From contig NZ_JAFCJI010000001.1 of the NCBI RefSeq assembly GCF_018131105.1, positions 1,984,001-2,048,000 of the forward strand: 64,000 nt of DNA, in the 5' to 3' direction. This document shows, piece after piece, positions 51,092 through 59,701 of the stretch (positions within the stretch are counted from its first letter, which is position 1; the number at the start of each line of letters is the position of its first letter). Position numbers and translations under genes: made by a program. The DNA comes from Bradyrhizobium manausense (lineage in GTDB: Bacteria; Pseudomonadota; Alphaproteobacteria; Rhizobiales; Xanthobacteraceae). Under the pieces are notes generated by a model. That model ran no database searches. It saw only the letters and a list, made by a program, of their open reading frames with translations, and was not told the DNA's origin.

Positions 51092-51739
51092 TCACCCGTT
51101 CGTAATGAGGTAGTCGACGAGCGGCGCCGGCGTCACGACGTGGTCGGGCCCGATGACGCCGACCGGAACGATATTCTCCGCGGTGACGATGACCGTGTCG
51201 GCCGCCATCGCCATGATCGGATTGAAATTGCGGGAGGTCAGCGCGTAGGCGAGGTTGCCGAGGTAGTCGGCGAGGAAGGCATGGACAAGTGCGTACTGCG
51301 CTCGCAACGCGGTCTCCAGCAGGAATGGCTTGCCGTCCACCTCGATCTGGCGCTTGCCCTCGGCGACGAGCGTGCCGACACCGGTCGGCGTCAGCACGCC
51401 GCCGAGGCCGCAGCCGCCGGCCCGGATGCGCTCGACGAAAGTGCCCTGAGGCACCAGGTCGACCGCAAGCTGGTTGCCCAGCATCTGCTGCTGCGCCTTC
51501 GGATTGAGCCCGATATGGGTAGCGGTCAGCTTCGAGACCTGCCCGGCATCGAACAGCTTGCCGACACCCTTGCCCGGCGTGGCGGCGTCATTGCAGATCA
51601 GGGACAGGCCGGTCTTGTTCTGCCTGACGAGTTCGTCGAGCAGACGCTCGGGCGTGCCGACGCCCATGAATCCGCCGACCATGACGCTGGCGCCGGCCGG
51701 GATCATCGCAACGGCTTCTTCGACGGAAACGGCCTTCAT
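51092..51739 (-). CDS. 3-oxoacid CoA-transferase, subunit A
   Basis: 215 residues. Subunit A motif: VSVEEAVAMIPAGASVMVGGFMGVGTPERLLDELVR (the G-G-F-x-x-x-G-x-P loop), then LVPQGTFVERIRAGGCGLGGVLTPTGVGT and the C-terminal IMAMAADTVIVTAENIVPVGVIGPDHVVTPAPLVDYLI. A FixK-type box lies 73 bp upstream of its start, within the 89-bp gap after the hypothetical gene. It forms an operon with subunit B and the MaoC gene. Confidence 0.93.
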   Translation of the reverse strand: MKAVSVEEAVAMIPAGASVMVGGFMGVGTPERLLDELVRQNKTGLSLICNDAATPGKGVGKLFDAGQVSKLTATHIGLNPKAQQQMLGNQLAVDLVPQGTFVERIRAGGCGLGGVLTPTGVGTLVAEGKRQIEVDGKPFLLETALRAQYALVHAFLADYLGNLAYALTSRNFNPIMAMAADTVIVTAENIVPVGVIGPDHVVTPAPLVDYLITNG

Positions 51740-51804
51740 GGACGGAACTCCGGTCGGCAGGCTTGAGAGACGGATGGATGTTGGAGGTGGGCGGTCTTGC
51801 AGCG

Positions 51805-51818
51805 TTGATCTGCGTCAA
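51805..51818 (-). promoter_or_regulatory. FixK/FNR-type box upstream of the CoA-transferase genes
   Basis: TTGAT-CTGC-GTCAA matches TTGA-N6-TCAA; centred 72 bp upstream of the subunit A start. Nearly the same sequence pattern (GTCAA right half) as the box near AACS at 24559. Confidence 0.65.
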
Positions 51819-51828
51819 GGCCGCTGGT

Positions 51829-52425
51829 TCATTCGCGCACGACGACATCGATGCTTGCGAGAACTTCGCGCCAAAGCCGGCGGACCTCGCCATGCCGCCG
51901 TTCGAGCGCTGCGCTGACGGCGTCCCGGAAGGGAATCAGGTCGGGTCCTTTCAGAAACAGGATCTGCGCCTGGAGCAGCCGGCTGCTCTCGAACTCGATC
52001 CGGCGCAGCGCGAACACGAATGGATCATTCGCGCCGGCCTCCGTCGGCAGCAGCGCGGCCGGCCGGATGCCGGCGTGCACGGCATGGGCGAGCGTCGCAA
52101 GGTGGATCGCCTGCGCACGGGCGTGATCGGTGATACCTTCGATCGGAGCGGGCAGCCATGCCATCTCCCAGGACGCGGCCATGGGGCCGAGAGCGAGGTC
52201 CGGGGCCCACGCGGTTGCGCGCATGAGCAGCGAGACCATCTCGCTCTCGCGATAGAACTGTGCGTTCAACTCAGTCTGCCAGGCCGCATCGAATTTCGCA
52301 GGGAGGGCGAGCCCAAATTGCCGCGCCAGCGCGCCATGGGCCGAGACGAGGAACGCAGCGACCCGCGTCTGCTGGCGCGGCGGTACCCGACCATCGGCTT
52401 CCAGCGGTCCGAGAAAAGCACTCAT
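51829..52425 (-). CDS. hypothetical protein in the hydrolase/CoA-transferase operon
   Basis: 198 residues, alpha-helical, with no signal peptide or membrane segment. Two segments stand out: VSLLMRATAWAPDLALGPMAASWEMAWLPAPIEGIT (hydrophobic, Trp-rich) and FALRRIEFESSRLLQAQILFLKGPDLIPFRDAVSAAL. Gene context (overlapping the alpha/beta hydrolase by 4 bp, followed by CoA-transferase) suggests a part in storage-polymer or acetoacetate metabolism, possibly as a granule- or enzyme-associated protein. This is inferred from position. Confidence 0.65.
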   Translation of the reverse strand: MSAFLGPLEADGRVPPRQQTRVAAFLVSAHGALARQFGLALPAKFDAAWQTELNAQFYRESEMVSLLMRATAWAPDLALGPMAASWEMAWLPAPIEGITDHARAQAIHLATLAHAVHAGIRPAALLPTEAGANDPFVFALRRIEFESSRLLQAQILFLKGPDLIPFRDAVSAALERRHGEVRRLWREVLASIDVVVRE

Positions 52426-53348
52426 GTCGTCGTCCTCTGCACCGGGATCGCGCGCAGATGGTCATAACCCTCGGGGAAGGGCGTAAAAGCTCCGCCGGGA
52501 GTTTCCGGCGCGATCAGCACCTGCTTGTTGCCCTGCCAGCGGCCGGCCATCACGTCCTCGGCGAAGCGGGCCAGGAGGTCGGCGGTCAGCGCGGCCTTCT
52601 CCAGCGTGAAGGCGTGATAGGCCCGGGGGACGATGACGAGCGCGCTATCGGGAATTTCGACGCGCAGGGTCTCGTGCAGGGCGCGCGGTGTGAGGAAGTC
52701 GAACTCACCGTTCAGGATCATGGTCGGCATGGCGATGGATGAAAGCTGCGACGTCAGCGGCTTGAAGTCGAGAAAGGACTCCATCAGGTTCTGCAGCGCG
52801 TAGACGTCGTTGACCAGCCAGCCCTGCCGCTTGACGCTGTCGAGCTTGTCCAGCAGCGGCTGCAGCCACTGATCGGACAGGTTCATCGGCAGCAAAAGGT
52901 CCTGGAGATATCCGGTGCCTCCGAGGATAAGCCCGGTGCGCAGGGCGTTGCCGATCAGCAGCAGTTGCGGCGACAGCTCCGCAAAGCAGCTCATGGGCAC
53001 GAGCCCGGACAGCCGGCCACCGTGTTCGATCGCATAGCGCAGTGCGATCAGGCCGCCAAAGCTGATGCCGCTGAGGAAGATTGGTCCATCACCGAGCTCG
53101 CCGATCAGGCGATGCAGCACGGCGATGTGGTCATCCTGGTTGATGAACAGCGCAGGTTTGTCGGAAATGCCCTGGCCGAGCAGGTCGAATGTCGCCACCC
53201 GGAAGTGCCGCGCCATCAGCGCATCGCGATAGGCCCCCCATAGCTCCGAATATTGCGTGAGACCGTTGACGAGCACATAGGCGGGCGCGCCCGCAGGGCC
53301 GTCGAGCTCATAGCGGATTCGGTACGAGCCATGACTGAGGAAAGGCAT
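52422..53348 (-). CDS. alpha/beta hydrolase
   Basis: 308 residues. Features: V-L-V-N-G-L-T-Q oxyanion region (AYVLVNGLTQYSELWG), FDLLGQGISDKPALF, the nucleophile elbow G-I-S-F-G (FLSGISFGGLIALRYAI, about residue 93), catalytic Asp in MILNGEFDFLTPRAL and His in RAYHAF. Alkyl-chain ester hydrolase or PHB-depolymerase-like are both possible. It is divergent from the large hydrolase at 53477 with a FixK-type box between. It ends 4 bp into the following hypothetical gene. Confidence 0.85.
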   Translation of the reverse strand: MPFLSHGSYRIRYELDGPAGAPAYVLVNGLTQYSELWGAYRDALMARHFRVATFDLLGQGISDKPALFINQDDHIAVLHRLIGELGDGPIFLSGISFGGLIALRYAIEHGGRLSGLVPMSCFAELSPQLLLIGNALRTGLILGGTGYLQDLLLPMNLSDQWLQPLLDKLDSVKRQGWLVNDVYALQNLMESFLDFKPLTSQLSSIAMPTMILNGEFDFLTPRALHETLRVEIPDSALVIVPRAYHAFTLEKAALTADLLARFAEDVMAGRWQGNKQVLIAPETPGGAFTPFPEGYDHLRAIPVQRTTT

Positions 53349-53404
53349 TGCGAGGGACCGGCGTGATGATGGCAGGGATCCTCAACACCGACGTGAACGA
53401 TCCA

Positions 53405-53418
53405 TTGAGCTAAATCAA
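53405..53418. promoter_or_regulatory. FixK/FNR-type box between two divergent hydrolase genes
   Basis: TTGAG-CTAA-ATCAA, one base off the perfect palindrome. Its centre lies 63-65 bp from both start codons (53348 minus, 53477 plus), so it can serve two divergent promoters. Confidence 0.65.
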
Positions 53419-53476
53419 ACCTCGGTTTGAAGCCCCGCCTAGCCTTCGCGCAAAACATCGCCAGGAGGGTTTCGTC

Positions 53477-55984
53477 ATGACCGGGAGAAGCGCACTCAAG
53501 CGTTGCTTCGTCAGCCTGATCTTGTTGCTGGTCGGCACCGCACTCGCGGTGGCGCAGCCGTTCACGCGCCGCTCGTCGCAGGTGCAGCATGACGGGCTCA
53601 AGAAATCCTACGAGATCGCGAACTTCCGCCTCGGCGGCAAGTACGACCTTTCCGATCCGTCGAAATGGGAGAACGGCGGCGAGGGCGGTGTGACGCTGGA
53701 ATCGCTCGGCGCCGGCAAGCTGCGGACCGCCTACATCGCGATCGGCAACGCCCGGCGCAATGCGGCTGGGGAGATCACCAATGCGGTCGTGATCAACTCC
53801 TATTATTCCGGCGACTCCACCGACATGTATGAGCAGTGGGTCAAAGGCGCAGCCCTGTCGGGCGGCGTTCCCATCATCGGACCCGGCCGGCCGATCGACA
53901 CCGACCGCTACTATGTCATCATGGTCGATCCGCTCGGCACCTGGGGCGCCAGCAAGCCGTCGGACGGTCTCGGCATCAAGTTTCCGCAGTACAGCTACTA
54001 CGACATGGTGCAGGCAAATTATCGCCTGCTGCGTGACGAGCTGAAGGTTGCGCGCGTCGCGCTGGTCACCGGCGTCTCCATGGGCGGTACCCAGACCTAT
54101 GTCTGGGGCGTGATGCATCCGGAATATATCAACGCGCTGATGCCGATCGGCGGTACGACGCAGTCGGATGGCGACGATCCTGTCGGCAATTGGACCTTCC
54201 AGATGATGACGGCCGCGATCCAGGGCGATCCGGTCTGGCAAGCGACCAAGGGCGACTATTACAAGCTGCCAAAGGAGCAGCATCCGGTGCCTGGCGTAGC
54301 CTTCGGCTGGTCGATCCTGGGTATGACCGGCTACGACTTCACTTTCCGCACCAGCCAGAATTGGGGCGCAGTGCAGCCCGAAATCTTCTATTGGGATCCG
54401 CCGAACGAGAAGGCGGGCCTGAACGTCATCAACCGCGCCAAGCTCTATGACGCGGTCGACCTCGTCTGGCGCAACCGTGTCGGCGAAACCCACAACATCA
54501 ATCCTTATCTCGGCCGCATCCAGGCGCGCACGCTGGTGATGCACATCACCAACGACCTCTGGCTCAACTTCAAGCTGGCACAGCAGGCGGTCGAACGCGT
54601 GCCGGGCGCGGACCTGATCGCACAGGAAAGCCCGGTCGCCCATTACGGCGTGTTTCCGATCATCAACCAGCGCAAGAACGATCCGAAGTTCGTCGCGTTC
54701 ATGGACGACGTGGCCAGCCTCGATCGCGCGCAGAAATTCGTCGACAAGAACTATCGCGTGCCTGGTGTCGCCGACGACATCGATCCCAAGAAGTCATTCT
54801 GGAAAGACTCTGTGACCTACCCGTATCCGGTCAAGTACGCCAACGCCAAAGAGAAGGACGGCAACTCGTGGCAGATCGGCTACATGGATGAGTACAACGG
54901 CACCGACAAGGATCCGAAGGTGCTCGTCATCATCCACGGCAAGGGCGCGTTCGGCGGGCATTACGGCAACATCATGCAGTATGCCTTGCGCAGCGGCTTG
55001 CGCGTGATCGTACCCGACCTGCCGCATTACGGCATGTCCGGGCCCGGCAATCTCGACAAGAGCCCCGCGCGCACCATGCAGGACATGCGCGAGGTGATCT
55101 ACGATCTCGTCGTCAACCAGCTCGGTGTGAAGAAAGCCTATTATCTCGGCCATTCGCTCGGCGGCCAGTTCGTGATGGGTTATGCGCTGACCTGGCCGGA
55201 TGCGGTGCAGGGGCTCGCACTCGAGGCGCCGTCGGGTCTCGAGGAGTATCCGCGCGAGATCACCATCGCCAAGGACAAGAAGGCAAAACTGTTCGACCCG
55301 ACCTTCGACCACGACTTCGACAAGTGGAAGGCGACCTGGGACCAGACTGGCATTCTGGCCGCGGAGAAGGCGCGGGATGAGCAGAGCGTCCGGGACTTCT
55401 TCTACTTCAAGAAGCGCGATCCGAACACGGGGGCGGTGGCAGCATCGAAGAGCGGCTACTTCTTCAGTGATAGCGAATATGCCCGCTTCCATACGGACCA
55501 ACGCGTTGGGCTCATCAAGGGTAACCCCAGGGAGCTCGATCAATGGTGCAACGTCTTCATCTACGACATCTACACCATCGGAGCAGAGCTTCAGCAGGAC
55601 GATCCGAAGAACCTCTATGAGCGGCTCACGCAGATCAAGGCGCCGATCTTCCTGGCGTTCGGCGACAAGGAGCCGTTCATCCCGACGCCGGCGTTCAATG
55701 GGCTGACGGATCTCGGTCGAGACGTGATCTCGCCGTTCATGACGCGGATGACGAATGCCGGCAACCGGCCGATGCTCAAGATCTATCCCGAGACTGGCCA
55801 CTTCATCCACACCGACAATCCGGTCGAGTATTCGACCGATGTCGTGGATTTCGTGACGAGAGGGACCGTCGACACGTCATCGCCGCAAGGCATCGACCGC
55901 ATGATCAAGGGGGCCGTGGTTTCCGCCCTGCCGGTGGCGCCGACACCGCCGGGAGCCGCACCCACGGCTGGCCTCAACAAATAG
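53477..55984 (+). CDS. secreted two-domain alpha/beta hydrolase
   Basis: 835 residues, unusual for this fold because it contains two hydrolase domains. A signal peptide (FVSLILLLVGTALAVAQ) is followed by a homoserine-acetyltransferase-like domain (MetX type): INSYYSGDSTDMYEQWV, FPQYSYYDMVQANYRLLRDEL and the elbow LVTGVSMGGTQTYVWG (Ser201). A second domain begins near residue 480: VLVIIHGKGAFGGHYGNIMQYALRSGLRVIVPDLPHYGMSGPG, elbow YLGHSLGGQFVMG (Ser560), ending with IYPETGHFIHTDNP (His). Both nucleophiles are intact. The neighbourhood of two more hydrolases, a phasin-like protein and FixK boxes suggests polymer or ester turnover. Exported, so probably outside the cytoplasm. Confidence 0.88.
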   Translation: MTGRSALKRCFVSLILLLVGTALAVAQPFTRRSSQVQHDGLKKSYEIANFRLGGKYDLSDPSKWENGGEGGVTLESLGAGKLRTAYIAIGNARRNAAGEITNAVVINSYYSGDSTDMYEQWVKGAALSGGVPIIGPGRPIDTDRYYVIMVDPLGTWGASKPSDGLGIKFPQYSYYDMVQANYRLLRDELKVARVALVTGVSMGGTQTYVWGVMHPEYINALMPIGGTTQSDGDDPVGNWTFQMMTAAIQGDPVWQATKGDYYKLPKEQHPVPGVAFGWSILGMTGYDFTFRTSQNWGAVQPEIFYWDPPNEKAGLNVINRAKLYDAVDLVWRNRVGETHNINPYLGRIQARTLVMHITNDLWLNFKLAQQAVERVPGADLIAQESPVAHYGVFPIINQRKNDPKFVAFMDDVASLDRAQKFVDKNYRVPGVADDIDPKKSFWKDSVTYPYPVKYANAKEKDGNSWQIGYMDEYNGTDKDPKVLVIIHGKGAFGGHYGNIMQYALRSGLRVIVPDLPHYGMSGPGNLDKSPARTMQDMREVIYDLVVNQLGVKKAYYLGHSLGGQFVMGYALTWPDAVQGLALEAPSGLEEYPREITIAKDKKAKLFDPTFDHDFDKWKATWDQTGILAAEKARDEQSVRDFFYFKKRDPNTGAVAASKSGYFFSDSEYARFHTDQRVGLIKGNPRELDQWCNVFIYDIYTIGAELQQDDPKNLYERLTQIKAPIFLAFGDKEPFIPTPAFNGLTDLGRDVISPFMTRMTNAGNRPMLKIYPETGHFIHTDNPVEYSTDVVDFVTRGTVDTSSPQGIDRMIKGAVVSALPVAPTPPGAAPTAGLNK

Positions 55985-55992
55985 GACCGCGC

Positions 55993-56856
55993 ATGGCGAG
56001 GGTGCAGGCGGGTGAGGTCCAGCTGGGCTGGCGCAGTTGGGGAGAGGGCGACGTCACCATCGTCTTCATCCACGGCAATCTCGCCAGCAAGGACTGGATC
56101 GAACTCGCGGCACCCTTGTTTCCGTCGGGCCTCCGCGTCATCGGCATCGATTGGCGCGGCTGCGGCGACAGCGATCGGCCGAAGCCGACTGCCGACTATT
56201 CGAACTACTCCATGCAGCAGCACGCCGACGATATGCTGGCGGCGCTCGATACTCTGGGTATCGGTTACTGCCACCTCGCCACGCATTCGACCGGTGGCAT
56301 CATCGCTGCTCGCATGCTGCTTGCGCAGCCGCAGCGGTTCGGCCGTGTATTCGCGCTCGATCCGGTGACGCCACTTGGCATGGCTTTCAATGCCGACCAG
56401 ATCGGCCTGTTCCGCGCGATGATGGCGAGCAAGGAGCTGACGCGAACAATCATGGCGACGGCGGCTTCGTCGCTGTTCGTGCCCGACAGCATGGCGCCGA
56501 ACGCGGTTCCTCGCTTCCGCGAAGGCTTGGGAGAAATCCAGTCCTTGTTCGAACGCATCATCGATCAGACGTTTGGCGTCTCCGAGGGGATCTGGATCGG
56601 CACGCCCGTCAACTTGACGCGAGAAAGAGAAAGCCGCGTGCTTGAGCACCGCATGAAGGAGCTGCGGCATCCGCATCTGGTGCTGTGGGGCGAATGGGAT
56701 GGCTGGATTCCGCCAGCCGATCTGCGCGCCATGGCGGAAGCGATGCCGGACTGCCGGCTCGTGATCGTGCCCCGCATCGGACACTCGATGAATCTCGAAA
56801 TGCCGGCGCTCTATGCAGGCTATTTCGGTGCCTGGTTTGGAGGACTCCCCGCGTAA
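55993..56856 (+). CDS. alpha/beta hydrolase
   Basis: 287 residues. Canonical features: IVFIHGNLASKDWIELAAPLF, IDWRGCGDSDRPKPTADYSNYSMQQHADDMLAALDTL, an elbow HLATHSTGGIIAARMLLAQPQ (A-x-H-S-T-G-G; Ser near residue 98) where the first glycine of G-x-S-x-G is Thr, Asp in LVLWGEWDGWIPPADL and His in RIGHSMNLE. Begins 8 bp after the large hydrolase stop and precedes the phasin-like gene; probably one operon. Confidence 0.86.
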   Translation: MARVQAGEVQLGWRSWGEGDVTIVFIHGNLASKDWIELAAPLFPSGLRVIGIDWRGCGDSDRPKPTADYSNYSMQQHADDMLAALDTLGIGYCHLATHSTGGIIAARMLLAQPQRFGRVFALDPVTPLGMAFNADQIGLFRAMMASKELTRTIMATAASSLFVPDSMAPNAVPRFREGLGEIQSLFERIIDQTFGVSEGIWIGTPVNLTRERESRVLEHRMKELRHPHLVLWGEWDGWIPPADLRAMAEAMPDCRLVIVPRIGHSMNLEMPALYAGYFGAWFGGLPA

Positions 56857-56882
56857 CCGCCAACTTCGCAAGGAAAAACGCA

Positions 56883-57233
56883 ATGGCAGATATCAATCCG
56901 TCGACCGAGAACGTTCGCGCGATGCTGACCGAGGCGCTGGCCCGCCTGCGCAAGGCCAATGCCGGCTATTTCGAGTTGCTGGAAAAGAGCCTGGGCTCGT
57001 CGCCATTGCCGATTGCGAGTCAGGCCAAGGAGTTTTGCGGCTTCATGGAGCGCAACGTCACGGCGACCTTCGATCTCGGCGACAGGCTGATCAACGCCAA
57101 GGATATGCAGGATGCGCTGAAGCTTCAGGCCGAATTTTTCCAGGACCAGATGCGAACGTTGACCGATCAGGCCAGAACAGCCGGCGAGGCCGCAATGAAA
57201 TCGGCGGGCGGCATGTTCATTCCGAAGTCCTGA
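56883..57233 (+). CDS. phasin-family protein
   Basis: 116 residues from ATG 56883, preceded by AAGGA. Predominantly helical: NVRAMLTEALARLRKANAGYFELLEKSL, AKEFCGFMERNVTATFDLGDRLINAKDMQDALKLQAEFFQDQMRTLTDQARTAGEAAMKSAGG. The pattern A-x-D-x-x-x-A-L-x-x-Q-x-E-F-x-x-x-x-x-x-x-x-(A/E)-x-x-x-x-x-x is typical of phasin-2 proteins, amphipathic coats of PHA granules. It lies 26 bp after the hydrolase, in a cluster with acetoacetate metabolism genes, which supports storage-granule function. Confidence 0.82.
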   Translation: MADINPSTENVRAMLTEALARLRKANAGYFELLEKSLGSSPLPIASQAKEFCGFMERNVTATFDLGDRLINAKDMQDALKLQAEFFQDQMRTLTDQARTAGEAAMKSAGGMFIPKS

Positions 57234-57284
57234 CTGCCGTCGTACAGTGGGCGGGACACCACGTTCTTAGAAGGAGGACGCGTC

Positions 57285-57770
57285 ATGTTCAGATATTTGC
57301 TGGCGGCTTTCGCCATCCTCGTTCTGCTCGGCGCAACGCTAATGCCTGACGATGCTTTCGCCCGCAGGGGCGGTGGCGGAGGTGGCCGCGGTGGCGGCGG
57401 CTTCCATGGCGGCGGCGGGCGCGCGCATGTTTCGGGCGGCGTTGGGCGCTATCATGGAGGCGGCGGACGTCACTATGCAGGACGGCCGCGGCCCAGCCAT
57501 CCCATCGCCGGTCGTCCGGGACGTCCAAGCCATCCGATCGCAGGTCGCCCAGGACGGCCGGGGTATCCGATCGCGGGCCGGCCGGGTTATCCCGGCTATG
57601 GCGGTCGCTATCCCTATTATCCACGTCGTGGCCTCGCCTACGGTGCCGCGGCCGGAGCTGCTGCCGCTGGCGCCTATTACGGCAGCGGTTACTACAACCA
57701 GGGTTGCTACTACGACACCTACGGCAATTGGATCTGTCCACAACAAGATCCCTATTACTCCGGCTATTGA
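57285..57770 (+). CDS. secreted Gly/Tyr/Pro-rich repeat protein
   Basis: 161 residues; ATG 57285 follows GGAGG. N-terminal signal peptide (YLLAAFAILVLLGATLM). A glycine-rich block (residues 29-63), then three tandem 11-residue repeats, (P-S-H/P-G-Y)-P-I-A-G-R-P-G-(R/Y) at residues 70-102 (57492-57590), then YPGYGGRYPYYPRRG and a Tyr-rich end with two Cys. Low-complexity exported protein of unknown role, possibly cell-surface. Confidence 0.72.
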   Translation: MFRYLLAAFAILVLLGATLMPDDAFARRGGGGGGRGGGGFHGGGGRAHVSGGVGRYHGGGGRHYAGRPRPSHPIAGRPGRPSHPIAGRPGRPGYPIAGRPGYPGYGGRYPYYPRRGLAYGAAAGAAAAGAYYGSGYYNQGCYYDTYGNWICPQQDPYYSGY

Positions 57771-57832
57771 CGAGCGTGAGGGCGCGCTCCGTACCTTGCT
57801 CCGCCATGTGCCACTGAGGTCTGGTTGATCCT

Positions 57833-58282
57833 ATGCTGCTGCAATTGACGGTCGGCGCGCTGGTCAGCGCGATCAATATCGGAATCCACGCGCTGGTCAC
57901 CGTCGTTGCGATTGCGATCGCCCGAAGCATAGGCCTTCGCAAAACCGAGCGACCCAGATTGCAACTGATGGGTGTGATGATTGCGGCGGCCGCAGCCCTG
58001 AAGGTCGCGCACATGCTCGAAATCGTGGTGTGGGCCTGGACGTATCATATCGTCCAGGCCGCCGATCCCGGTAGCGATCTGCTCTATTTTGCCTTCGTCA
58101 ATTACACCACGCTCGGCTATGGCGATATCGTGCCTGTGCAGGCATGGCGCCTCATCGGTCCGCTGACGGCCATGAACGGTGTCCTGCTGTTCGGCTGGTC
58201 GGCCGCCGTCCTGTTCGAGGTTTTGCGCAAGACGCTCGACCATCTCGCCGATGTCAAGGCGCCCGGATTCTCGTGGTCGTAG
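57833..58282 (+). CDS. two-TM potassium-channel-like protein
   Basis: 149 residues. The potassium selectivity filter T-L-G-Y-G-D is at residues 93-98 (FAFVNYTTLGYGDIVPV), flanked by a long N-terminal hydrophobic region (VGALVSAINIGIHALVTVVAIAIA, LMGVMIAAAAALKVAHMLEIVV) and a second hydrophobic helix (LIGPLTAMNGVLLFGWSAAVLFE). This is the Ion_trans_2 layout. The ending is short, with no regulatory domain. It may conduct K+ or act as an envelope channel; single-gene context gives no further clue. Confidence 0.83.
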   Translation: MLLQLTVGALVSAINIGIHALVTVVAIAIARSIGLRKTERPRLQLMGVMIAAAAALKVAHMLEIVVWAWTYHIVQAADPGSDLLYFAFVNYTTLGYGDIVPVQAWRLIGPLTAMNGVLLFGWSAAVLFEVLRKTLDHLADVKAPGFSWS

Positions 58283-58306
58283 TCCGAACAGCAGGGTGCG
58301 CGTGGC

Positions 58307-58996
58307 ATGGGTGATATCGCAACATCGGGGCTATTCGCCGATTTTCTGTTTGGCTTCGGCGCGCTGTTCGCGATCATCAATCCTTACGGGCTTGCTTTCA
58401 TTTTCCTGGACAAGACGAGGGGCCTGTCCGAGGAGGAGCGCGCGAGCCTTGCGCTGCGCGTTGCCGGATATGCCTTCGTGGTCCTGCTGGTGTCGCAGTT
58501 TCTCGGCAGCCAGATCCTCAACTTTTTCGGCGTCACCATGCCGGCGCTCCGGATCGCCGGCGGCCTCGTGGTCGCCGCGACCGGCTGGTCCATGCTGCAC
58601 GCCCCGTTGGGGCCGGCTGGACCTCACGAGGCTTCAACTTCCGATCTTGCGACCATGAAGCGAATGGCTTTCTTTCCGCTTACGATCCCGTTGACGACCG
58701 GGCCGGGCACGATCGCGACAGCCATCGCAATCGGGATCAGCCGAAGGGACAGCCTCGACGCGATGTTCGGATCGTCGGTTGTGTCCCTTGTCGTCGCGAT
58801 CGCTGTGACTGCGGCGATTTACCACGCTTACCGGAAATCGAGCGCGATGGCGCGCATGTTCGGCGAGGAAGGCACCAGCGTCGTCACAAAACTGTCAGCA
58901 TTCCTGCTGCTCTGCATCGGGGTGCAGATTATCATCACAGGGGTATCGGACGTCGCGCGGTCGATTCTTGAAGGCCTATCGCGCACCGTGCAGTAG
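58307..58996 (+). CDS. MarC-family membrane protein
   Basis: 229 residues, six predicted hydrophobic segments. MarC (UPF0056) markers: FGFGALFAIINPYGLAFIFLDKT at the N-terminus, GSQILNFFGVTMPALRIAGGLVVAATGWSML, LTIPLTTGPGTIATAIAIGI and LSAFLLLCIGVQIIITGV. The family is annotated as a multiple-antibiotic-resistance-related integral membrane protein, without a proven transport substrate. It begins 24 bp after the channel gene, so both may be in one transcript. Confidence 0.88.
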   Translation: MGDIATSGLFADFLFGFGALFAIINPYGLAFIFLDKTRGLSEEERASLALRVAGYAFVVLLVSQFLGSQILNFFGVTMPALRIAGGLVVAATGWSMLHAPLGPAGPHEASTSDLATMKRMAFFPLTIPLTTGPGTIATAIAIGISRRDSLDAMFGSSVVSLVVAIAVTAAIYHAYRKSSAMARMFGEEGTSVVTKLSAFLLLCIGVQIIITGVSDVARSILEGLSRTVQ

Positions 58997-59011
58997 ATGT
59001 TTCCGGCCGGA

Positions 59012-59695
59012 TCAGGACTGGAGGTCCAGACTTGCGAGCTGGTCCCGGTCCAGCAGCACGATCTGGCGCTGGGTGTTGCCGATGAAGCCGAGAATGCCGA
59101 GCTCGTGCAGCCGCGACAACGCGCGTGAGACAGTTTCCAGCGTCAGGCCGAGATAATCGGCGATGTCGCGCCGGGACATCGGTAGCGCCATGACGCCGGC
59201 GGCCGTCAGGCGCTTGTCCATCTCGAGCAAGAAGGCTGCGACCCGCTCCAGTGAGGTCTTGCGGCCGAGCAGCAGCATATGGTCTTCGGCGTGCTGGAGA
59301 TTGTTGGTGGTCATGCTGAGCAGATTCTTGGCGACCATGGCGTCGCTTTCGGCCACGATTTCGAGGCTCTGCCGCTTGACGAGGCGTACATGGGTATCGA
59401 CGATCGCTTCCGCCGTGAAGCGGTGCTCGCCACCGTTCTCCAGGCCGAAGATGTCGCCGGCCAGATGAAACGCGCCGATCTGCCGGCGGCCGTCCGAGAG
59501 CAGCTTGTAGCTTCGTACCGCTCCCGACTTGACTTGATAGACGTAGTCGGCGGGTTCTTTCTCGCCGTAGATTTCGGTGCCCTTCTTGTAGGAAAATTCG
59601 CTTAAACTGACGAGCGGATTTGAATCGCTGGTCATTCCGAGGTCACGGAGGGAATTGGGGCGCAGTGCGGAATCTGTCGATGTGCGAACAAACAT
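59012..59695 (-). CDS. FixK-like Crp/Fnr-family regulator without cysteines
   Basis: 227 residues from ATG 59695, preceded by GAGGAG. The cNMP-binding-like N-terminal domain (about residues 20-130: YKKGTEIYGEKEPADYVYQVKSGAVRSYKLLSDGRRQIGAFHLAGDIFGLENG) is followed by a helix-turn-helix SRRDIADYLGLTLETVSRALSRLHELG. The recognition helix E-T-V-S-R is that of FNR/FixK proteins, which read TTGAT half-sites. No Cys occurs anywhere, so it is not an Fe-S-sensing FNR; the form fits FixK1/FixK2-type proteins. The FixK-type boxes in this window may be its targets. Confidence 0.9.
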   Translation of the reverse strand: MFVRTSTDSALRPNSLRDLGMTSDSNPLVSLSEFSYKKGTEIYGEKEPADYVYQVKSGAVRSYKLLSDGRRQIGAFHLAGDIFGLENGGEHRFTAEAIVDTHVRLVKRQSLEIVAESDAMVAKNLLSMTTNNLQHAEDHMLLLGRKTSLERVAAFLLEMDKRLTAAGVMALPMSRRDIADYLGLTLETVSRALSRLHELGILGFIGNTQRQIVLLDRDQLASLDLQS

Positions 59696-59701
59696 GGCCA
59701 A

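Noticed and set aside
53216-54643. Minus-strand frame opposite the large hydrolase
   Set aside because: Antisense shadow of a gene with clear signal peptide and catalytic motifs.
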